Assembly: GCA_002105175.1 (NCBI GenBank)
Contig: MCGE01000004.1
Location: 186,001-250,000 of the forward strand
Direction: 5' to 3'
DNA: 64,000 nt
DNA from: Absidia repens
Lineage: Eukaryota; Mucoromycota; Mucoromycetes; Mucorales; Cunninghamellaceae
Part shown: positions 1 to 10,387 of the stretch, one piece after another
How the letters are laid out: every line of letters starts with the position of its first letter
Numbering within the stretch: position 1 is the first letter of the stretch
Made by a program: the position numbers and the translations under genes
The notes under the pieces: model-generated
Database searches by the model: none
The model's input: the letters and a program-made list of their open reading frames with translations, nothing else
Told to the model about the DNA's origin: nothing

Positions 1-2563
1 CCTGTTGTAACATTGGGTCCTTCTTGTGATCTACCATATTTCGTAAATAGTCCACCACACTATCATCACCAGTAAAAAAATCATCTCCATGAAGGTATAT
101 AAAAGCTGGTACAATGACACCAAGTAAATGCATGGCAGCAGTGCATTTTCCACGTCGTAACACAAGGAGTAGTTTCATCCAACCATGTCCAGATTCAAAT
201 CTTAAAAAATGGCGGCTTGTGGGTGAGAGAATAAATGCTACATACGTCAATAACGCACCGTGAGAGGCAACATTATCCGAAGGTTGATTAAGGCAGCCAC
301 GTAAAAAATCCAAACTAATGCATTTGTCGACATCAGAAGCCCTTGAGGAGAGAGGAGCATGGTAAAGTTGCAGATGTTGTATGATGATCCAGCACCAGTC
401 GAGGAAATGTTGATGTGATGTCGCATTGATGGCTACCGAAACCGACGACGGTGAAGGCGAAGACGATGATGATGCTTGCTTTGGCTGTGAAGGTGATGAT
501 GATGATCCAAACAACAACGAGGCCGGTTTTTCAGTTGATTTCGATGTTGATGATAACGTAAAATCCACATCCGTCATGAGATTCTTGTCAAAGTCATGAA
601 GTGATTGGTACTTTTGACAGGAGTCCAACACCAAGAAAGCCAGCTGTTCGTGAGTTCCATAAGATAAAAATGGTTGCTTGAATTTGCGGCGCCAGGGATG
701 GGACAAATGCGGTGGGTCCGACGATGTCGTTGCGATAGTTGACATGTCTTGACGATAGCCAAAATTGAGATGCCCAATGACATATTGAGCAAATGTAACC
801 CATGCTGATAATTCCGATTGTCGTAGTAGTTGATGTAGTAGCACCAGATCGTCCGTGAGAATTTCCCATTGATGAATTGGCAGTGATCGGAAGAGATACA
901 AAGCCATTTTTTCCATACCAACAATATGATCGCAGGTCCATCGTAATAAGAGAGAGATCACAAAAGGATGCGCGGCGCAGATGGTACCAAAGTTGTCCCT
1001 CACGTCCTTGTAATAAACACCATCTAGGTCCGGATCAACGAAAGCGACCGTAAAGAGGGTATATGCAATGATAGCTACCAGTGACGCACCGAGTGAAGAC
1101 CTGGTTTTGTTTGAAGAAGACACCACATCCACACCAGAAGGAATCGACGTCACCAAATTTGTCAGACAGCCGATCATAAACACACCATGAGCAGGGAATT
1201 CCTTCAAACGGGCAATAAACGAGTCAAGAGCAGGGGGTGTTTTGACCGCGGATCGTAGACTGGAAGGTTCGCTATAATTCGTAATTTGGAGTAGCTTGAG
1301 TGTGATTTCCCAAAGGGCCGAGATTGAAGAAGCACGGAAAGGTAAAGAGGGAAGGAAATGCCAAATATTCGAATCGGAAGCAGCTAGGAGTCCATCGACA
1401 ATTCTTAAAATAAAATCATCCACATCAGATTGGCACTGCTGAGATCTAGCGTCACGTTTCGTCAATTCCGATGTCAAGGTGATCGATATTTGTGATATTT
1501 GCTGTGCTAGTCGTTTTACCAAATTGGTGTATTGTTTGGAGGAAGCAACATGAATACCGACTATCATCGTATCGATCAGGTTGTTGCTCACATCAAAAAA
1601 CTCAGTAGCGTGAGTGATAAGTACATCGTCTAACGGGTGAGCCTTTTGGAATACCGAATCCACAAACTGAGTACAAATACAAAGGACGTCGAATTGATCC
1701 AGACAGTTGATAAAGTCCTCTTCCAGCCACGGGGAGTCAGTTGTATTGGAGAGAATGCAGCGAAGAGCCAGAATGTATTCCTTCATAAATTCCATCATGT
1801 TGGCGTTGTTTGGTGTATATTGAATAAGAGATGTGCCCCATTCTGTTGCTTGTTTTGACTTGAATAGGTGAAGTAGGAGAAACTTGTGATCTACTAGAGA
1901 TGCATAGAGCAAGTAAACAGCACCGACATTGTGAATCCATATATGAATTTGGTCTGCTGACTGGTCCTCATTCTTTGTTGTGGAATTGTCGATTTCTTCT
2001 TCATGATTGATCGTCGTCATGTTGGATTTCAAAGATCGTTCAGCCGAGAAGAGTGTGTTGAGTACCTGCGATAATGTGACCATATCATCTTTGTGTAAAT
2101 TCCTCAGTCGATCATCGCCCTTGGACACCAAGTGCTGTAAGCTTTGTTTTTGTTGTTGCTTTTGATTTGATACAAGGTCAGGCCGCAGATTCAAGCACCA
2201 CAGAGCATTGTCAAGCCAAGCTTGCACACCCATTTTCGCCATTTTCGTTTGGTAAAGACATTCCACAAGTTTACTGTTGAGGTCACCAGACTGGTTGCAT
2301 AAAGAGTCTTCCAATTCCATCAATTTGTCAGCTTGAAAGGTCATTTGCTGGTATTCGTCTATAAACTCCACACTAGCGCCATCGCCACAAGTTTGCTGTA
2401 GAGTTTCGACAATGGGTTCCGCCTTCCACACAGAAGCCATGGTATAGTCTGGATCGTTTTCAAAGTTGGCTACAGAGTTTTGAATTTGTAGTAGTCGTGA
2501 AGTTGCCAAACAGTATTTTGATAGAAGATCTTTCAAATCAGGGCATTGAGTTTCATGGTCCAT
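1..2563 (-). CDS. Large EPG5-like protein, N-terminal part (3' end outside window)
   Basis: One frame stays open from an ATG at 2563 (MDHETQCPDL) down to base 1, about 854 codons, and runs off the left edge. The protein is largely helical and non-repetitive, with a serine-rich loop (about residues 660-690) and stretches such as SLLLRWTCDHIVGMEKMALY followed by LFRSLPIHQWEIL. These remind me of EPG5 (ectopic P-granules 5), an autophagosome-lysosome tethering factor of about 2,500 residues; this is recollection of pattern, not a search result, so the name is tentative. The same frame is open upstream to about 2683, where a CAATAG acceptor could join an earlier exon (a GTATAT donor lies near 2718), but I could not connect it in frame, so the true start may be upstream. 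No membrane segments seen. Alternative: another large HEAT-like scaffold protein. Confidence 0.6.
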   Translation of the reverse strand, partial: MDHETQCPDLKDLLSKYCLATSRLLQIQNSVANFENDPDYTMASVWKAEPIVETLQQTCGDGASVEFIDEYQQMTFQADKLMELEDSLCNQSGDLNSKLVECLYQTKMAKMGVQAWLDNALWCLNLRPDLVSNQKQQQKQSLQHLVSKGDDRLRNLHKDDMVTLSQVLNTLFSAERSLKSNMTTINHEEEIDNSTTKNEDQSADQIHIWIHNVGAVYLLYASLVDHKFLLLHLFKSKQATEWGTSLIQYTPNNANMMEFMKEYILALRCILSNTTDSPWLEEDFINCLDQFDVLCICTQFVDSVFQKAHPLDDVLITHATEFFDVSNNLIDTMIVGIHVASSKQYTNLVKRLAQQISQISITLTSELTKRDARSQQCQSDVDDFILRIVDGLLAASDSNIWHFLPSLPFRASSISALWEITLKLLQITNYSEPSSLRSAVKTPPALDSFIARLKEFPAHGVFMIGCLTNLVTSIPSGVDVVSSSNKTRSSLGASLVAIIAYTLFTVAFVDPDLDGVYYKDVRDNFGTICAAHPFVISLLLRWTCDHIVGMEKMALYLFRSLPIHQWEILTDDLVLLHQLLRQSELSAWVTFAQYVIGHLNFGYRQDMSTIATTSSDPPHLSHPWRRKFKQPFLSYGTHEQLAFLVLDSCQKYQSLHDFDKNLMTDVDFTLSSTSKSTEKPASLLFGSSSSPSQPKQASSSSSPSPSSVSVAINATSHQHFLDWCWIIIQHLQLYHAPLSSRASDVDKCISLDFLRGCLNQPSDNVASHGALLTYVAFILSPTSRHFLRFESGHGWMKLLLVLRRGKCTAAMHLLGVIVPAFIYLHGDDFFTGDDSVVDYLRNMVDHKKDPMLQQ

Positions 2564-2683
2564 GTTTTGAAGTATATTGGTGATAATTTGTTGAGGAGAA
2601 GGCTGTTGTTCATCGTCAGATAAAAAGGAAGCAAAGCGAACTATTATTCGAAAGATATTGAATAAAACACAATCAGTATCAAG

Positions 2684-3049
2684 TCTATTGTAATGAAGAA
2701 AAAAAAACAATAATATACCTTTCTTTCTAGACTGGACCGTACTAGGTAAAGGTGACTTGATGCTTGATGAAAACAGCGTTGAATATTAGGTGGGACAATA
2801 AAGAGAAAAGGAGACAGAAAAGATCATGTAGACGCACCAAAAAAAAAAAAAAAAAAAGCGGAGCCCGAAACTAAAATGGAGATAAATCTCAAATTTTGCT
2901 TCGATATCTGATTGTCTCTTCTCTTTTTTTGTTTTTGAGTTTTGTTTTGCTGTTATTCTATCCAGTTTAAACGTCTTTTTTTTTTTTTTTTTTTTTTTTT
3001 TTGTACTTCATTGAATATAAATATTTACCTATCAAGATACTGTATTAGT
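2684..3049. other. Divergent intergenic region between the EPG5-like and KH genes
   Basis: Short shared 5' region of two divergently oriented genes. It holds A-runs near 2840-2857 and a T-run of about 26 at 2977-3002. A possible upstream exon of the minus-strand gene may lie at about 2718-2790. No clear TATA box and no repeat copy. Confidence 0.5.
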
Positions 3050-3297
3050 ATGGACGCTTATGCAGTCTATTCTTATTGTATCTCAGTACCCAACCTTGCT
3101 CTTGTGGACGATACAATACTCAGTCAAAAACAGCAACACCTACTCTATCAACACCAGGACCTTTTAGACGCACAACTAACCTCAAAGTATCTCACCAAAA
3201 ATATACTAAAGGTGTTTTTATCTGGTTCAACGACATCAGTATTACAATCAAGAAGCGACTTGCTCAACAATGACGGTATTGAAGTAAGTGATCATGG

Positions 3298-3339
<42 letters not shown>

Positions 3340-6300
3340 CAGGGATACAACATCATTGATATAAACGTGGGCTTGTACACTGGCGCGTTTCAATTTGGAA
3401 ATGATGGGCCTATTTTCTTCTCCGTCTCACTTTATTTTTTCTTTATTTAGATCCGATCAATCATTCAGTCTATTCATCCTCACATTATCACTCAACAAAA
3501 TCAACGACTCCTGCTTCATAAACGACTTGAAACTCTTGCTAATGATTTTGGAGTCACTTTCTCTATTGATATTTCACCTGAACCAAGCATTGTTATACAA
3601 GGCACCGTGACCAGAGTGGAAGCTGCTCGTATACAAACTCTTGTTTATTTGGATCAATTGGTAATATGAATACTTTATACAACACCTTGCCAAGGGCCTT
3701 GGTTTTTATATATGTTTATTAATTTTTTTTTCATGTATCACTTTATCATAGTTGGATTTACATGTGGATTCAGTGTCTTTACCGCCTTTGCTACACAATA
3801 TATTAGGCGGGAAACGGCATTACCAACTTCAATCAGTAATGGAAGAAACTGCCACGAATATCTATCTCGAGCCACCCTTTATCATTGGACACGTGGGGAC
3901 TCCACTACAACAACAACAAGGAATAGTCTATATATCTGGTGACACAATTGGAACGAAGCGGGCCAAAGTACTGGTTAAGAAACTAGCCGAACAAAAGGTA
4001 AAAGAGGAAAAAAGAAATATTTTAAAAATGCCAAGCCCATTTTACCAAATGAAAAATATCGCCCCCATCTCACACTTCTTCCTTATTTATCCGGTGCTGT
4101 ATTTCTGTAGCTCAATTGTTTGTATCACAAAGAATCCTCCTTTGATCCACACAAAATCGATTGGATTCTCCTTCATCAACAAGATCACTTGAAGAAACTA
4201 CTCAGGGATAATGGTAAATAAATAAAAAAATAAAAAAAAGGGACAGGATTTAGTTATTAATATGTTATTGCTTTTTTATTAGGTTCATTCATCCACTTCC
4301 CAAAAATTGGCGCAGGCACAGGCATTATCCAGGTTTATGCGGAGAACAGAATTAATACTGAACGTACATTACGCTTGCTGAATCATATGGTAGGTGGAAT
4401 ATTTCAACAAAAAGGAAAATCTCCAATCGCTTTATTCATCATATATGCACATTTTATTAGGCTTATAGTATATACATAGCAACATTCAAAATCAAAGCGA
4501 CAAGCGTTGGAAATGGCAGTCAAACAAATCGTGATTGGTCCTTGGAAGTCTCCAATTTTGTATCGCAGCTGGCAGAATTCTCTGGTGGGGAAGTTGCATA
4601 TCACGGTGATCAAGCAAAAATTGACGTGTATGGCTCAGATACTTCAATTCGCCTTGCCTATCAGCATTTTAAGGACTCAAATTTTATGGTAAGAGGAGTA
4701 AATAACAAACAGTCAAAGAAAAAAAAAGAAAAAGGAAAGGGATTCTCAATTATATTAACAAATCGACATTATAGGAAAATCATATCTCAACCTGCATCTC
4801 TGTCGAATTGGCTTCTGAACACCGCGCTTTTATGAAAGGAAAGAAAAGTGGAAAAGTCAACAAGATTGTGAAAAGTTGTGGTGCCAACATTAAATTTATT
4901 CCAGCATACAGCGATTACAACTGCATAGTGACGGTAGACAGCACGGATATTGATAAGGCATTTTACGGATTAGAATTACTCTCACACGAACTACCTGAAG
5001 AACGATCCTTCTATGTACCTGAAATATATCATCGACGTATCATTGGTGTGGGCGGAAAAAACATCCAACGAATCATGCGAAAATATGGGGTATACGTGAA
5101 ATTTTCTGGTGCAGATGAATTCACAGAACTTGGTGGCTACTTTGAAAATGAACACAATGTCTTCGCAAGAACACCGAGAAAATACTCAAGCAGCCTGAAT
5201 CAACTGTACGACGAGGTGATGGAATTGATTACATTCGAAAAGGATCGCAATTGGATATCATGCAACGTCAAGGTCCCACTATATCTACACCGTATCATTC
5301 CAAATCGACACAGCAATGCCTTACGAAATTATGGAAGACTTCAGAACACACGATTATGGTGGCCTCCCCGTTGTGGTACCGCAGATGTTGTTGCCGTTGG
5401 GCCTGCAAGTCAAGTCCGACTGATCCAAGCTGCTTTATCAAACTTATTGCCTCAACATGAATACCTAGCGGTGCCCGTCTCTCCTTCTTTGATCAACTAC
5501 TTGGACTCGAACCTCATTCTTGGCCGACTCAAGCAAATGATGAAGACGGACTGGTCAGTGGAGTTACTGGAACCAGATACAAATCTGAAGGAAATAGGAT
5601 CAACAAAGGCTGTTCGATGGCAAACTTCGTATACGTTCAAGAATGCACTCGTATTTCAGCTTACTGTGATGGCTCAAGTCAAGGGACAATCGAACGGCAT
5701 AGACGATGAATCAAATACCGCCGACGATAACATCAATAAACTGCAGTCGGCAAAGCAGTTTCTTATTGATCAACTTCTGGTAGATAGTATTCCTCAAAAT
5801 ACAGCAACGAAAAAAACAATTATTCATCCAACAATGACTATAGAAAAAAATACATTTGGACCAAAATCAGGTAAAAAAAAATCGTTACAGCGATTGGGAT
5901 TGCATGAAATACTCATATTATATGTATATATATGTATGTAGCAATGACACAGCTTGACATACTGAATCCGTTTTACAAATGGGAATCAACACGAAGTCAG
6001 ACACTGAATGGGAATGAGAATGGAATTGCACCAAGACGGTCACTATCCTTATTTGCCGGCAGCAAAATATCCACAGTGGATCCAAAATATCCGAAAACTG
6101 TCGGCAGTACGCCTCTTCAATCACCTACCTATCAAATCCCACCATCATCTACAACAACAACAACAACCGACATTGCTGTTCCTCAAATTTCAAAAAGTAT
6201 ATGGTCCTCTCGTCAGCCAAAAGATGATGTAAAAAAAAAAAAAAAGAAAAAAAAAAGATCAAATATCAAAAAAAAATTGAATTCTTTACTAAACATCTTC

Positions 6301-6944
6301 TTGGATTTATTCGTCACAGATTTGGCGTAGTACAATGACAGATATAACAATGGTGCATGGATCGGGACACGAAGTATTTGACAAGATAGATAGCCCAAGT
6401 AAGTACGATCATCACTGGCACTACAAACAACAGCAACCAGTATATGGGCATACTGCCGACCGCCGTTCGCCGCCACCTCCTCCATGCCAACCACAGCCTC
6501 ATCCTACGACGTCATTTTCTACAGTTGCAATGAACCAATACACGTTGACGAAAAACGACTTATATTACCCGACTTCACAAACACAGTATCCCCTATTAGA
6601 CAGTAGTAATGGTCGGATGAATACTTCTTCGGCAGCGACACCGCCAGCATCAGCAGCACATCATCATCAACACCAATATCAAAATCATCATCGCCATCCG
6701 CATCATATTCCACCTAGAATTTCTACAACGTTCGACATGGGCGAGATGATCTTACCAACAACCCCTCATTTACAATCACCCTTATCGCTATCACATACCG
6801 GCACAATGTCGCCCTCCTATTCTACCGGATCTTATGAAATGTCCCTCCCTAGAAGAAAGGCACCGCCTCATTATCAATGTAAGACATGTAGAAAAAAGTC
6901 TCGGCAAATGATTAACATTTTTTCTTTTAGCTTACTTGAACTAG
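3050..6944 (+). CDS. Multi-KH-domain RNA-binding protein
   Basis: Ten exons fit in phase: 3050-3283, 3451-3660, 3752-3997, 4111-4213, 4283-4389, 4461-4688, 4775-5870, 5942-6228, 6320-6878 and 6931-6944, 1,027 residues. Exon 7 carries consecutive KH-like modules. One has the loop GKKSGKVNKIVKSCG, the next the canonical GVGGKNIQRIMRKYG, whose GxxG loop contacts single-stranded RNA or DNA; a third (LHRIIPNRHSNALRNYGRL) lacks a clean GxxG and is probably structural. Exons 2-6 contain further degenerate KH-like segments. The arrangement, with HNVFARTP after the KH core, resembles the Bicaudal-C/GLD-3 class. The last 300 residues are Pro/Ser/His/Gln-rich and disordered. The final intron has donor GTAAGACATG and joins to a short exon coding SYLN-stop. 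Expected role: cytoplasmic mRNA binding; targets unknown. Confidence 0.85.
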
Positions 6945-7244
6945 ATATCACCAGTGACGCAGGATACTTCCATGGCTGGGTTCCCTTTTTTTTTTTTTTT
7001 TTTTGTCTCCACGCGCTTGCTGCTTTTTTCTTTCATGCTCTTTTTTTATACCCTTTTTTACAGATTATAATATACCAGCCGTCTTTTTTTATATCTCTGC
7101 TTCTTTTTGCTGATACCCTCCTCCCTATAGTTTAGACATTATTTTTTAGTTATTCGCGTTTCTATGTATTAATTTTCAAATAAATAATTAAAATGGCATA
7201 TTATTTTGTGTTTGCGTCCATTCTAAGGGAAATGCTCAGAAATG
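6945..7244 (+). other. 3' flank of the KH gene
   Basis: AT-rich 3' flank with T-runs at 6987-7004 and an AATAAATAATTAAAA stretch near 7180-7192 that would serve as polyadenylation signal. Repeat copy A begins immediately after it. Confidence 0.5.
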
Positions 7245-8000
7245 CAGTTCAGTAGGAGCATTTCAAATCCCGCCCACATGGATTTTATTTTTCCCATTTT
7301 TACTTTTTCGCTCTCTTTTTTTTTGCTTTTTTCTTTTTCATCATTCAACTTCTTTGAGGTTACGGTGATTTTAGATTAGTGTCAGGACTAGTTTAGAAGG
7401 GTCTTCAGTTTAGGTATTACAATGTGCACGGGGAAACCCTTTCATTTTGGATTCAGGATTTTGGACCACCATTAGTGAACTTTTTAAAGCGTTCATTAGC
7501 TTAGTTCAATGCTACTTTGTCTATAGTATAACCTATATTTGAATAAAATATGCCTCATTTTACATACTTCAACGAAAAAATGTCTCATTAGTCAATTTCA
7601 TGTTTTGTGCAAAGAACCTTTCTACATGTTGCAATAAAGATCTATCTATGTACAGCACGATGGTTTCTTTTTTACCATCACCCGTTTACTTACTTCCCAT
7701 GCCTTGTATAATAAATAGATCCCTCTTTTTTTTCCAGTCTCTTTAGACTAATATTAAGCACCCTTCAGATCCTACATTCTTCAATTACCACACTGGTCCC
7801 TTATGCCTACTACAATAGAACCCCTTGTTGCGTCGTCCCTGTAGTTTAGTTTAGCACTGCCCATTACTTCCATTAATTTTCAATAAAACTGTCTTTTTCA
7901 TTAACCAGTTTATGACGCTTTATATAATGAGTAATGACTTTATCGTAACTATTTTGTCAGTTATTGTATCAAACCTATGATTTATTTTGTGTTACCGTGC
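7245..8000 (+). repeat. Dispersed noncoding repeat, copy A (5'-truncated)
   Basis: Shares with copies B-E the opening box TTTCAAATCCCGCCCACATG (here CACATG instead of CACGTG, 7275-7280), a CT-rich tract, the core GACTAGTTTAGAAGGGT (7386-7402), ACGGGGAAACCCTTTCATTT and the GATTTTGGACCACC block near 7460. It ends in a tail with several CAATAAA-like units (about 7540, 7634, 7880). No open reading frame is conserved between copies. The part upstream of the box that is present in C, D and E is missing, so this copy looks 5'-truncated where it meets the KH gene. Confidence 0.85.
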
Positions 8001-8809
8001 CGCTGGCAGCCTTAGGTTACTCGATATGCACCACCATCATAAGCTGTTTTCTCCTTTACTCTATGATTACTTCCCATCCATCCTTCCGCTAATTAACAGT
8101 CCAATGTCGTTTAATATCAACGGTGGAGCTATTTCCAATCCACCATACATATTAATAAAGCAAGGGCAACGGAGTTTTGGGTCAGCTATCATACATTAAA
8201 TGTGGTCCTGTACAGTACTGTACTGTACAGTACAGTACCAGGACTACCTTTAGCAATAAAATTAAAGAACTTTACCGACACTGAAAAAAAAAAAGGTGGA
8301 TGTTCGTCCATTTCGCGCAATTAAGAAAAAAAAAAGCCATATATTTTATGATTGTATGATGATCCATATGATGATCTGCTCTATCCATGCCACTGTTTCT
8401 AAAACTTCACTTTTTATCCACACATTCCGCTCACGTCATCATACACCCTCTCTCCAAGACCTGATACAATGGATATCACAACATCATCGTCATTCAATAC
8501 AGTAGGGTCACGTCTACCCTCTGCCTCTTTCAAAAGCAGTATTTTTCCAGTATAATGCCGAGCAGATCAGTAATTCGCGCCAAAAACATAAAAATATAGA
8601 CAAAACAACACATATTTTTTTACGATATCGTCGTCAGAGGAGCCCTAAATACAGACAAAGCATAGTAAAAAATAATAGAATCATTTAACGAGATACACCC
8701 CCTCCTCCTGGAGCGTTACCCACACCAGCAACACATATTAGAAACATGCTACAAATGATCTATAGGGGTAGAATAAAGGGGGGGATCTGACGAATGCTCA
8801 ATGTAAATC
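8001..8809. other. Spacer between repeat copies A and B
   Basis: No gene recognised. It contains a strong inverted repeat at about 8203-8250 (listed separately), two A-runs near 8283 and 8325, and fragments that may be decayed repeat tail. Short open frames here have no codon-like texture. Confidence 0.5.
8203..8250. repeat. GTACAGTAC-rich imperfect palindrome
   Basis: The stretch GTCCTGTACAGTACTGTAC is followed by TGTACAGTACAGTACCAGGAC, an almost complete inverted repeat that could fold into a hairpin of roughly 20 bp per arm. It lies midway between the converging tails of repeat copies A and B. Confidence 0.8.
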
Positions 8810-9830
8810 TAGATAGATTATTGTAAAAACGGAATTTAATAGATAATACAAGACGGGCAAAGACATGAGAAAGACGATAAAGAGATATATTTTATTGAAG
8901 GACAACAACAATTAACGTCAGTCTAAAAGGAATGACGATGTTCAAAGTGATCTACCGCGCAAAACATGGGGCATGCGTTCGTTGAAGCAAGTAAAAGAGA
9001 CGTATTTTATTGAGGTGTAGTGGACAAGTATGAAAGAGATTAATCTGTGAGACTTCAGAAAGGTCAACACTAATTTAAATGGTTGATTGTAAAACAGGGG
9101 CTAATGTAATGGAAAAGACAATTATAAACGGATATCTTTTATCGAAGCTTCTGAAACGGTCAACACTATTCAAAAAGGGGTGATGGTTGTCAAAAAAAAA
9201 AAAAAAAAAGGATGGACTTTACAAGACATGAGAGAGACTAGTGGGTTATTTTCTCTTTGAAGTATATAAAAAGACACCATATTTTATTCAGATGTAGATG
9301 CAAAATATAGACAAACTAACACTAGCTTAAACTAATGAAGACTCCAAAAAGCAAACTAATGGTGGACCAAAATACTAGATCCAAATTGAAAGGGCTTCCC
9401 CATGCATCTTGTAATCCCTGAGCTGGAAACCCTTCTAAACTAGTCCTGATACTAATCTAAGTCCAATATAACCTCAAAAAAGTCGATTGGTGAAAAAAAA
9501 AGAGGAAGGAAAAAAGAAAATGAAAATGAAAAGAAAGGGTGAGTGGCGAAAAAAAAAATCCGGAGTAAATAAATATTCACGTGGTCGGCATTTGAAATAT
9601 TTTTTGGTGGCCATTTTTTTGGGGGGAGTCATTAATTGATGGCTCTCTCCTCTTTGGTGATTTTTCAGACAAGACAGAACAATTCAACCTATTTGATTCC
9701 TTCCTTCACTGTAGAATAGTATGTTACGCACGTTATAACAGCTTCCCCTTTTTTATTCGACTAGCTTATTTGACGTTATGGTTGTCCTACAATATAGAAC
9801 CTCCATCCCAACACACGCTACACGCATGCA
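8810..9830 (-). repeat. Dispersed noncoding repeat, copy B
   Basis: Read on the minus strand it runs from a segment upstream of the box (ATAACGTCAAATAAGCTAGT, near 9770; shared with E) through ACTATTCTACAGTGAAGGA (shared with C) and the CACGTG box (9578-9583). A CT tract follows, then the core ACTAGTTTAGAAGGGTTTCC (about 9425-9445), the TACAAGATGCATGGGGAAGC block and a tail with repeated CAATAAAATA units (about 9285, 9010, 8890). No conserved coding frame. Confidence 0.85.
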
Positions 9831-10387
9831 CCCACCATCCACACCTAAGCTATCACTGAACGACATAGTCTTATTTAGTTATCATATTTTATACACATCA
9901 GAATAAATTCCGCTTGTCTTTTTGCTTTACATTGTCTCCTATTTGTCGAATTTATCTTGTAGAATGGGTGCATCCACGCTGTCCTTTACATACATACATT
10001 GACAAGGAAAATTGGGATTGAGGCTGCGCGCGTCGTGGTGACTGGGATTTAATTCATTGCATTGTGCGCAGACCGCTATGTACAAACAGGTATATTATAT
10101 ATATATATCTATATATTCATAAAACGAAATATGAAAAGGATATTGTGATGTATAAATCATTATTTTCGATCTAAATGTTCCCTTTATTCCACTTGTCAAT
10201 TAGGAAACAGGAACCACATCTATCACACCTTCAATAACGAAATAATAATCATATAATTTTCCTCTACCATCGCCATCCGACCCAAAAATGACAGCGGTGT
10301 TTTAAGCTCTTTTATTTACGATTTTTAATATTTTAAAAATCTTTATTTCCTGTTCTCCCACCATCTCGCACATTTACTTCCCTTATC
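9831..10387 (+). other. 5' flank of the F-box gene
   Basis: AT-rich DNA with a TA-dinucleotide stretch near 10092-10116 and the leader of the F-box gene (TCTCCCACCATCTCGCAC near 10355). No other gene or RNA recognised. Confidence 0.4.

Noticed and set aside
574..941. Two minus-strand open frames of about 115 codons
   Set aside because: They overlap the long EPG5-like frame; 574-924 and 594-941 are out-of-frame readings of the same DNA without domains.
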